NCBI GenBank assembly: GCA_025350525.1
Contig: JANXXR010000628.1
Location: 1 to 35,238 of the forward strand
Direction: 5' to 3'
Origin: Deltaproteobacteria bacterium
GTDB lineage: Bacteria > Myxococcota > Myxococcia > Myxococcales > 40CM-4-68-19
Length of the DNA: 35,238 nucleotides
Below the pieces are notes generated by a model. It was not told where the DNA came from, made no database searches, and saw nothing but the letters and a program-made list of their open reading frames with translations. The position numbers were made by a program, and so were the translations under genes. Position 1 is the first letter of the stretch, and each line of letters starts with the position of its first letter. Positions 1 through 6,522 of the stretch are shown piece by piece.

Positions 1-75
1 ATCCCCGGCATCTGGTCCGCCATCGACTACGTTCGCGAGTTCTACACGCTTGACACGGGAGAGCAGCGAAGCTAA
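1..75 (+). CDS. C-terminal end of an unidentified protein
   Basis: Frame 1 is open from the window edge and ends with TAA at 73-75, giving 24 residues that include IPGIWSAIDYVREFYTL. The composition looks like real protein and the stop lies 15 bases before the tRNA gene. The piece is too short to assign to a family. It belongs to the chromosome outside the tRNA-bounded block. Confidence 0.45.
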   Translation: MPGIWSAIDYVREFYTLDTGEQRS

Positions 76-90
76 TCAGGGCGCCGTTTC

Positions 91-166
91 GCGGAACTAG
101 CTCAGTTGGTAGAGCGTCGCCTTGCCAAGGCGAAGGTCGCCGGTTCGAATCCGGTGTTCCGCTCCA
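91..166 (+). tRNA. tRNA-Gly (anticodon GCC)
   Basis: All tRNA parts can be read: acceptor GCGGAAC (91-97) pairs with GTTCCGC (156-162), the D stem is GCTC/GAGC, the anticodon stem TCGCC/GGCGA encloses TTGCCAA with anticodon GCC at 124-126, and the T arm carries TTCGAAT. CCA is encoded at 164-166. The 3' 50 bases recur exactly at 25220-25269, so this gene is the likely integration site of the block to its right. Confidence 0.97.
117..166 (+). repeat. Left attachment-site repeat (tRNA-Gly 3' half)
   Basis: These 50 bases, from the anticodon stem to the CCA end, are identical to 25220-25269. The identity starts and stops sharply: 116 is G against T at 25219, and 167 is T against A at 25270. A same-orientation copy of a tRNA 3' end about 25 kb away is the usual scar left by tyrosine-recombinase integration. 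The left copy keeps the tRNA whole. Confidence 0.8.
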
Positions 167-170
167 TTCT

Positions 171-207
171 GCCCGGACTCCGCATGGTTAGCGGGTCCGG
201 GCTTTTT
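171..207 (+). terminator. Rho-independent terminator of tRNA-Gly
   Basis: An 8-bp perfect stem, GCCCGGAC (171-178) with GTCCGGGC (195-202), is followed by five T residues. It lies five bases after the tRNA CCA end. The stretch from 208 to 419 shows no gene or site I can support. Confidence 0.8.
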
Positions 208-419
208 CATGTGCGTCGCCTTTCATGGCGACGCCTCCGGTTCACAGCGCTCCCAGCGGGGATGTCGCAAACCCCTGTTTTTTGCAGGCGGTCGCGCGCG
301 TCGTAGGTGCGCGAGCGAGCACGACGTTTCGCTCTCCTGGGACAAGGATGGAACATGGCGCCACCTGGAACGCGGCGCTGCGGAACTCGAGAGAGCAAAT
401 CCCCTCGCTCGATTCCCCT

Positions 420-1055
420 CTAGGGCTGGAGCACCAGGAAGTATTGATACGGGAGAAATTCGTGCTCCCCGACTGGCTTCAGACCTGCGGCCCGCGCATC
501 CTTGAGGAAGGCCTCGCGCGACACCTTGTGTTCGAGCGGTGGGCCAACGGGAAGCTCACGTTTGTGGAAGTCGATGTTCACCATCTTTCCGCCGGGCCGT
601 AGCGACCGTGAGAGGCGGTGCAGGTACGCGGCGCCGTCCGGGAAGTGATGATAGGTGTCGACGATCAGGATCAGATCGCAGGCGTTCTGCGGCAAGAGCG
701 GGTCATCGGCCAGCGCCAGGACCGGCGAGATGTTCTTCGCCTGCGAGGATTCGATGCGCTTGCGCAGCGCCTTGAGGATGCGCGGCTCGACATCGACTGC
801 GAAGACGTGCCCCGACTCTCCGACCGCGCGGGCCAGCCTGAGCGAGAAGTACCCCGGCCCGGAGCCGATGTCGCAGGCGACCTGCCCGGGTTTCAGCTGC
901 AGGGCCGCGACCACCTCATCCGGCTTCTGCCACCGCGCACGCTCCGGCTCCTCCATCCGCGCGATGTACGCGTCGAGGTCCGCCGGATTGCCGTGCTGCC
1001 CGTGGGCGCCTGCTCCATGAGCTGCCATCAACACCGCCGCGAGAAGAAAATTCAT
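420..1055 (-). CDS. Class I SAM-dependent methyltransferase with a signal peptide
   Basis: 211 residues. The N-terminus (MNFLLAAVLMAAHGAGA) looks like a signal peptide, so the protein may be exported. The Rossmann SAM-binding motif DIGSGPGYF is at about residues 62-70, followed by an acidic ribose-binding strand (FAVDVEP) and the RPGG turn typical of class I enzymes. The fold is clear but the substrate is not. The gene lies alone on the minus strand, divergent from the ABC importer. No good Shine-Dalgarno sequence precedes the ATG, so the start is less certain. It is the first gene inside the left boundary repeat. Confidence 0.8.
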   Translation of the reverse strand: MNFLLAAVLMAAHGAGAHGQHGNPADLDAYIARMEEPERARWQKPDEVVAALQLKPGQVACDIGSGPGYFSLRLARAVGESGHVFAVDVEPRILKALRKRIESSQAKNISPVLALADDPLLPQNACDLILIVDTYHHFPDGAAYLHRLSRSLRPGGKMVNIDFHKRELPVGPPLEHKVSREAFLKDARAAGLKPVGEHEFLPYQYFLVLQP

Positions 1056-1130
1056 CGGGGGGGCATCATGACACGGCCGCGTCGCCGTTCAAGTTGACGC
1101 TGCGCAAGCCCTGACGTAGTCCCCTCGGTC

Positions 1131-2624
1131 GTGCTCAACCTCGTCTTCGCCCTCGCGCTGGCCGCGGTTCCGCAGCAACTCGTTGTCGCCGCAGGTCCTG
1201 ACTCGAGCCCGTCTGGCGCCTTCCAGGCGCGCCTCGGCGTCTATCCGCTCAACGTCAACGTGGCCGAGCCGTTGGTGCGGATGACGCCGGACTTCCGCGT
1301 CGAGCCGCAGCTGGCCACCAGTTGGGAGTACCTGGGGAAGAACACCTGGCGCTTCCACCTGCGCAAGGGCGTACGCTTTCATGACGGGCAGCCCCTCACG
1401 GCCGAAGCGGTGCGCTACTCGATCGCGCAACAGGTGAAGGGCGGCTTCACCAGCTTCCCCGTGAAGGAGGACGCGGTCCGCGCCGTCGACCCGCTTACGG
1501 TCGACTTCACCACTACCGAGCCGGACCTCCGCTTGCCCGAGCAGCTGGTCCACCCGAACTACAGCATCTTCGCGCCGGGTTCCGATCCACGGACGAAGCC
1601 GGTGGGCACGGGTCCATTCAAATTCATTGAATATCGCCCCTACGACCATATCAAGGTGGAGCGGAACAACGATTACTGGGGCGAAAAGCCCCGCCTCGAC
1701 AAGATCCTCTTCCGCTTCGTGCCGGATGCGACCACCCGCGTGCTGGCCCTGCTCGCGGGCGAAGTGGATCTGATCATGGATCTGCCGCGCGAGCAGATCG
1801 CAGCGGTGCAGGCCCGGCCCGACCTTCACGTCGTGCGCGCGTCCGTGGGGCAGATGCTGTCGCTGCAGCTCAATGCGCACGGCAAACTTCCGCACGACCT
1901 CCTCTCGGACCGCGCCGTCCGCCGGGCCGTCGCGCTGTCCCTCGACCGGCGGCAGCTCGTCCACGACATCTGGCGCGACGAGGCCGAGGTGCTGCGCACG
2001 ATGACGGTGGCGGCCATTCTCGGGAAGTTCGCCGGACAATTGCATGGCTTCGATCACCAGCCGGCTGAAGCCGACCGGCTGCTCAACGAAGCCGGCTGGA
2101 AGCGCACCGCGGGCGGAATCCGCAGCAAGGCGGGGCGCCCGCTGCAGCTCGCGCTCATCGCCAACCCGGAGATGGACGCCGCCGCCGTCGAGCTGATCCA
2201 GGCGCAGCTGCGTCTGGCCGGCATCGGGACGCGCTGGGACCGACTGCCGGACATCGCCAGCTTCGCGGCGCGCGGCAACGCCGGCGACTGCGATCTGAAC
2301 CTGGCGGCGGCCAACCAGAACGACGCCAATCCATTGTTCTTGCCTGCCCTCATTTATTACTCGAAGTCGCCGCGGCCGTTCGTCCGCTTCTACGCAGTCG
2401 GGACAGCGTTCGACAAGATCGTCGACGCCGGTCTCGCCGCAGCCCCACCCGACGAGGCGCGCCGCCTGGCCGCCGACGCCATGCGCCTCGCCACAGACGA
2501 GGAAGCGATCCAGGTGCCGATCGCCGGCCTGTTCCGCATCTATGCGGCCAGCAGCTCGGTGGCCGGCTTCGTTCCGCACCCGTCGCAGACGAACCAGTCG
2601 TGGACAGCCGTCTACCGGAAGTGA
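1131..2624 (+). CDS. Family 5 extracellular solute-binding protein (nickel/peptide ABC importer)
   Basis: 497 residues with a GTG start and a cleavable signal-like N-terminus (LVFALALAAVPQQ) without a lipobox. Family 5 (DppA/OppA/NikA) hallmarks are present: LRKGVRFHDGQPLTAEAVRYS near residues 85-100, VGTGPFKFIEY, NNDYWGEKPRLDKI, and TTRVLALLAGEVDLI. It begins a plus-strand run of binding protein, DsrE-like protein and two permeases. The family carries peptides, nickel or other ligands, and sequence alone does not settle which. Nickel is favoured because the same tRNA-bounded block holds a NiFe hydrogenase, its maturation genes and a TonB receptor. Confidence 0.85.
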   Translation: MLNLVFALALAAVPQQLVVAAGPDSSPSGAFQARLGVYPLNVNVAEPLVRMTPDFRVEPQLATSWEYLGKNTWRFHLRKGVRFHDGQPLTAEAVRYSIAQQVKGGFTSFPVKEDAVRAVDPLTVDFTTTEPDLRLPEQLVHPNYSIFAPGSDPRTKPVGTGPFKFIEYRPYDHIKVERNNDYWGEKPRLDKILFRFVPDATTRVLALLAGEVDLIMDLPREQIAAVQARPDLHVVRASVGQMLSLQLNAHGKLPHDLLSDRAVRRAVALSLDRRQLVHDIWRDEAEVLRTMTVAAILGKFAGQLHGFDHQPAEADRLLNEAGWKRTAGGIRSKAGRPLQLALIANPEMDAAAVELIQAQLRLAGIGTRWDRLPDIASFAARGNAGDCDLNLAAANQNDANPLFLPALIYYSKSPRPFVRFYAVGTAFDKIVDAGLAAAPPDEARRLAADAMRLATDEEAIQVPIAGLFRIYAASSSVAGFVPHPSQTNQSWTAVYRK

Positions 2625-2649
2625 CAGATTGATCGCAAAGGAGCTGCTT

Positions 2650-3024
2650 ATGGCGTCCCTGCGCACGCTCGTCTTTTTCGCCGCGAAAGATTCGCTGGAA
2701 GATCCCGACCCGGTCCGCAATGCCTTTTCCTTCGCGCTCACGGCGGCGAAGTCGGGTTTGCCCGCAGAAGTCCGCCTCGCCGGCGGGGCGCTCCAGGCCC
2801 TCCATCAGGAAAAAGTTCCCGCTGGCGTGAAGGGCGACCGGCTGCGCAAAGCGCTGCTCGATGCAACGGCCGCGGGCCTGCGCGTCACGCTTTGACCGGG
2901 CAGCATCGGGAAGGCGGAGGTCTCCGCCGAAGAGATGAAAGCGGTGAACGCAGAGCCGCTCGAGCTGGGCAAGATCCTGACCCGCGTCTCCGAAGGCACC
3001 GCCGAGCTGATCTACCTCGGGTGA
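2650..3024 (+). CDS. DsrE-like small protein, probable selenoprotein (TGA at codon 82)
   Basis: An ATG preceded by AAAGGAG (2636-2642) opens a frame of 124 codons that reaches a final TGA at 3022-3024. It is crossed only by an in-frame TGA at 2893-2895. Both sides read as one protein: MASLRTLVFFAAKDS and ALLDATAAGLRVTL before the TGA, PGSIGKAEVSAEEMKA and TAELIYLG after it. This matches the DsrE/DsrF-like fold, where a Cys commonly sits at this loop. A hairpin with loop GGTC follows 23 bases after the TGA. I read the TGA as selenocysteine; a nonsense mutation is the alternative. The gene lies between the solute-binding protein and the permeases, which suggests a role linked to that importer. 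Confidence 0.7.
2893..2928 (+). promoter_or_regulatory. Candidate SECIS element of the DsrE-like gene
   Basis: TGA at 2893-2895 is followed by a 6-bp perfect stem, GGCGGA (2913-2918) with TCCGCC (2923-2928), enclosing GGTC. From memory, the apical loop of the E. coli fdhF SECIS also contains GGUC at a similar distance after UGA. Confidence 0.6.
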
Positions 3025-3031
3025 TGCGGAC

Positions 3032-3985
3032 GTGACGGCGGGCGGCATCCTGCGCCGGTTCGCGAGTCTGATTCCCGTCTGGCTGGGCGTCTCCGCGCTC
3101 GCCTTTGCGCTGGGCACGCTCGCGCCAGGGGATGCGGCAGAGATGCTGCTGCAGCGGCGCACCGGCGAGCCGCCCACGCAACAGGCTGTCTTGCAGATGC
3201 GCCACCAGCTCGGCCTCGATGCGCCGGTGCCGGTGCGCTACCTGCGCTGGCTGGGCGCGGCGCTGCGGGGCGATCTCGGGACCTCACTGCGCAGCGGCTC
3301 GCCCGTGATCGAAGATCTCTCCGGCAGGTTCCCCGCGACGCTGGAGCTTTCCCTCGCGGCGCTGCTGCTGGGATTGTGTGTCGCGCTGCCCTTGGGAATC
3401 GGCGCCGCCCGGCGTCGCGGCTCGATCGTCGATCACGGCGCGCGCACGTTCGCCATCGTGGGCGCATCGATGCCGAGCTTTCTCTCCGGATACCTCCTCA
3501 TCCTCATCTTCGCGGTGGGCCTGCACGCTTTGCCGGTCGCGGGCCGCGGCGGCCTTGCGCACCTGATCCTTCCCTCGATCACGCTGGCGCTGGGCTTTGC
3601 CGCGGCGTTGACGCGCCTGACCCGCGCGGCCCTGCTCGAAGAGCTCGGCCAGGACTACGTGCGCACCGCCCGCGCCAAAGGTCTCTCGGAGCGCGTGGTC
3701 GTGCTGCGGCACGCGCTGCGCATCGCGCTGGTGCCGGTCTTGACCTTCGCCGCGACGCGGTTCGGGCACCTGCTCGCTGGCGCCGCAATCGTCGAGGCCG
3801 TCTTCGCGTGGCCCGGAATCGGAAAGCATATCGTCGACTCCATCTATGATCGCGACTATCCCGCCATCCAGGGCTTCGTCCTCTTCATGGGCACCGTCTT
3901 CGTGCTCCTCAACCTCGCCGTGGATCTCGCCTATCGCGCGATCGATCCGCGCGTCGGGCAGCGGGAGGACAGATGGGCGAGCTGA
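3032..3985 (+). CDS. ABC importer permease, DppB/NikB type
   Basis: 317 residues, GTG start eight bases after the DsrE-like stop. The N-terminal helix, a long periplasmic segment and five further membrane helices follow the DppB/NikB plan. The cytoplasmic EAA loop that docks onto the ATPase reads DYVRTARAKGLSERVVVLRHAL. The end motif VFAWPGIGKHIVDSIYDRDYPAIQG is typical of this family. It should form the inner-membrane channel together with the next gene, which it overlaps by 13 bases. Peptide and nickel permeases are hard to tell apart by sequence; context favours nickel. Confidence 0.88.
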   Translation: MTAGGILRRFASLIPVWLGVSALAFALGTLAPGDAAEMLLQRRTGEPPTQQAVLQMRHQLGLDAPVPVRYLRWLGAALRGDLGTSLRSGSPVIEDLSGRFPATLELSLAALLLGLCVALPLGIGAARRRGSIVDHGARTFAIVGASMPSFLSGYLLILIFAVGLHALPVAGRGGLAHLILPSITLALGFAAALTRLTRAALLEELGQDYVRTARAKGLSERVVVLRHALRIALVPVLTFAATRFGHLLAGAAIVEAVFAWPGIGKHIVDSIYDRDYPAIQGFVLFMGTVFVLLNLAVDLAYRAIDPRVGQREDRWAS

Positions 3986-4833
3986 CCGCCGCAGTGCTGG
4001 CGCCGCGCGATCACCTGGCGCGACGCCTGTCGCGCGATCCGGTCGTCCTCGGCGGCGCCTGTATCGTCGCGCTCTTCGTCCTGCTGGCTCTTGGGGCTCC
4101 ACTGCTCGCGCCGCACGATCCATCCGCAATCGATCCCGTCCACCGGCTGCAGGGGCCTTCGCTGCAGGCGCTGCTGGGCACGGACGCGCTCGGGCGCGAC
4201 CTCTTCAGCCGCGTCATCTTCGGTGCCCGCTGGTCCCTGGGGGCGTCGGCGCTCACCACGGGGCTGGTCCTTCTTCTCGGCATCGCCGTCGGCGTTGCTG
4301 CTGGGTACCGCGGTGGCCCGGTCGACGCAGTGCTGATGCGCATCGTCGACGCGTTCCTTGCCTTTCCTTCCCTGCTGCTTGCGCTCGCCATCGTCGGAAC
4401 CCTGGGGCCGGGCGTCTTCAATGCGGTCCTGGCCTTGACCGTCTCGGGCTGGGCGACCTACGCCCGCCTGGTGCGGGGCCTCGTGCTCACCCTGCGCGAG
4501 CGCCCGTTCATCGAAGCCGCCCGCGCCGTAGGCGGGACGGAAGCGCACATTGTCCTGCGCCATGTGCTTCCCAACATCCTCGCGCCAGTGGCCGTACTGG
4601 CGACGCTGGAGCTGGGCGAAGTGCTTCTCGCGCTCTCTGCGCTCAGCTTCCTGGGCCTCGGTGCGCAGCCGCCCGCGTCAGAGTGGGGCGCCATGCTCAA
4701 CGACGCCCGCTCGTATTTTTTCATTGCGCCGCGCCTGCTGTTCGCTCCGGGCGCAGCCATTACCCTTGCAGTCGTCGGGCTCAACCTGCTCGGCGACGGG
4801 CTGCGCGATGCCTTCGACCCGCGGCTTCAATGA
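3973..4833 (+). CDS. ABC importer permease, DppC/NikC type
   Basis: 286 residues, starting inside the end of the previous permease. The N-terminal cytoplasmic stretch RRLSRDPVVLGGACIVALFV and the motif LGTDALGRDLFSRVIFGAR are characteristic of DppC/NikC. The EAA loop reads FIEAARAVGGTEAHIVLRHVLPN. It should pair with the upstream permease as a heterodimer. Its TGA stop (4831-4833) lies in the palindrome TGATCA, whose other half is the stop of the convergent ATPase gene. Confidence 0.88.
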   Translation: MGELTAAVLAPRDHLARRLSRDPVVLGGACIVALFVLLALGAPLLAPHDPSAIDPVHRLQGPSLQALLGTDALGRDLFSRVIFGARWSLGASALTTGLVLLLGIAVGVAAGYRGGPVDAVLMRIVDAFLAFPSLLLALAIVGTLGPGVFNAVLALTVSGWATYARLVRGLVLTLRERPFIEAARAVGGTEAHIVLRHVLPNILAPVAVLATLELGEVLLALSALSFLGLGAQPPASEWGAMLNDARSYFFIAPRLLFAPGAAITLAVVGLNLLGDGLRDAFDPRLQ

Positions 4834-6438
4834 TCAGCCACTCCGGGGCTTCCAGCTGAGCAGCGCGGCAGAGAGCAGCGAACGGGTATATGGGTGCTGC
4901 GGGTTTCGATAGATCTGGTCTGCCGAAGCGAGCTCAACGATCTGCCCGGCGCGCATCACTGCGACCCGCGTCGCCAGCCGGCGCACGATGCGCAGGTCGT
5001 GTGCGATGAGGAGGAGGGACATCCCGGTCGCCGCCTGCAGCCTCCCGAGCAGCTCGATGATCTCGGCCTGGGTGGTCACGTCGAGCGCGGTGAGCGGTTC
5101 GTCCGCGATCACGAGCCTCGGCCTGGTCGCGAGCGCGCGCGCAATGGCGACGCGCTGCCGCTGGCCGCCCGACAATTGGTGCGGATAGCTGAGCGCGTGC
5201 AGGGCCTCGAGGCCGACCTGCTCGAGAAGCTCGACGACCCGCGCCATCCTCTGCTCCTCGGTCGCGACCATTCGATGCACCCGCAACGGTTCGCCGATGA
5301 TGGCGCCGACGCGCTGCCTCGGATCGAGCGCGGCGGCCGGATCCGGGAAAATGATCTGCAGCTCGCGGCGCACCCGCCGCAGCGCCGCGGGTTCCAGCGA
5401 GGCCAGGTCCGCCCCCCCAAAGCGCACCGATCCCGCGGAGGGAGCGAGAAGTCTCACCGCCATACGGCCGAGGGTCGTCTTCCCGGATCCGGACTCCCCG
5501 ACCAGCGCCAGCGTCTCTCCGGCGTCCACGTGCAGCGAAACGTCCTCCACCGCGTGCCGCTGCGCTCCCTCGAAGCGTCTCGAGATGCGATCGAACTCGA
5601 GGAGGCGGGAGGACACCGCGCGGGGACCAGGGGAGGGCGTCTCCAGCACCCGCGTCGAGGTTACCAGCCGCGCGGTGGCAGCGTGGCGGGGAGAGCCCAG
5701 GAGCTCGCCCGGGCTGCCCCTCTCGACGATCTGTCCGTGCTCCATCACCAGCACCTGGTCCGCAAGCGAATTGGCGATGGCGAGGTCGTGCGTGATCAGC
5801 AGCAGCGAGAGTCCGCGCGCGCGGCGCAGCCTGGAAAACAGCTCGAGCAGTTCCCGCTGCAGGATGGCGTCGAGCGAGGTGGTCGGTTCATCCGCGATGA
5901 GGATCTCCGGATCGGCGGCGAGTGCCATGGCGATGGTGGCCCGCTGCCGCAGGCCGCTGGACAGCTGGTGCGGAAAGGCGCGTGCGCGCTCGCCGGGCAG
6001 AGGCGTGCCGGTCAACGCCAGCAAGCCGACTGCACGGGCGACGGCCTCCTGCGCGCCCACCGGCAGGTGCGCGCGAATGGCCTCGGCGATCTGGTCGCCG
6101 ATCCGCATCGAGGGATGAAGGGCGCCGAGTGGATCCTGAAACACGGTGGCGATGCGCCCGCCGCGCACTGCGCGAAGCTCGGGCTCGCCGAGGCGCAGGA
6201 GATCGCGGCCGCCATACCAGACGCTGCCGGCGACGACACGGCCCGGCTCGCGCACCAGACGCAGCAGGCTGAGCGCCGTCACCGTCTTGCCGCTTCCGGA
6301 GGAGCCGACGAGCGCGACGATACTTCCCCGCTCCACGGAAAAGGACACGCCGTCCACCGCGCGATGTCCGGGGAAATCCGTCGTCAGTCCTTCGATGCGG
6401 AGGAGAGGATCGGCGCCCACGCATGAGCGCATGCGCAC
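4834..6438 (-). CDS. Two-domain ABC importer ATPase (DppD-DppF / NikD-NikE fusion)
   Basis: 534 residues with two complete nucleotide-binding domains, as in GsiA or YejF. Domain 1 has Walker A GSSGSGKT, Q-loop VFQDP, signature LSSGL (altered from LSGGQ) and Walker B ILIADEPTTSLD. Domain 2 has GESGSGKT, the standard LSGGQRQR and LVIADEPLTALD, but its Q-loop reads IFPDP, with Pro where Gln is expected. The C-terminal HPYTRSLLSA is the usual oligopeptide/nickel ATPase end. It is encoded opposite to the permeases and convergent with them, so it is not in the same transcript. A second ATG two codons in is an alternative start. Confidence 0.88.
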   Translation of the reverse strand: MRMRSCVGADPLLRIEGLTTDFPGHRAVDGVSFSVERGSIVALVGSSGSGKTVTALSLLRLVREPGRVVAGSVWYGGRDLLRLGEPELRAVRGGRIATVFQDPLGALHPSMRIGDQIAEAIRAHLPVGAQEAVARAVGLLALTGTPLPGERARAFPHQLSSGLRQRATIAMALAADPEILIADEPTTSLDAILQRELLELFSRLRRARGLSLLLITHDLAIANSLADQVLVMEHGQIVERGSPGELLGSPRHAATARLVTSTRVLETPSPGPRAVSSRLLEFDRISRRFEGAQRHAVEDVSLHVDAGETLALVGESGSGKTTLGRMAVRLLAPSAGSVRFGGADLASLEPAALRRVRRELQIIFPDPAAALDPRQRVGAIIGEPLRVHRMVATEEQRMARVVELLEQVGLEALHALSYPHQLSGGQRQRVAIARALATRPRLVIADEPLTALDVTTQAEIIELLGRLQAATGMSLLLIAHDLRIVRRLATRVAVMRAGQIVELASADQIYRNPQHPYTRSLLSAALLSWKPRSG

Positions 6439-6466
6439 AGCCGCGGCCGGTCTGCAACGGCGCGAG

Positions 6467-6495
6467 TGGACAACTTCACCCGCCCGGCCTAGCGT
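6467..6495 (+). promoter_or_regulatory. Possible promoter of the TonB-dependent receptor gene
   Basis: TGGACA (6467-6472) and TAGCGT (6490-6495) are separated by 17 bases in the 84-base gap between the divergent ATPase and receptor genes. The match to a sigma-70-type promoter is weak. No clear metal-regulator operator or riboswitch could be recognised. Confidence 0.3.
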
Positions 6496-6522
6496 GCGGC
6501 CCCCTCGACAAGGTGGTTACCG

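Noticed and set aside
1089-2741. 550-codon minus-strand open frame opposite the solute-binding protein
   Set aside because: A GC-driven shadow; the plus strand matches a known family throughout.
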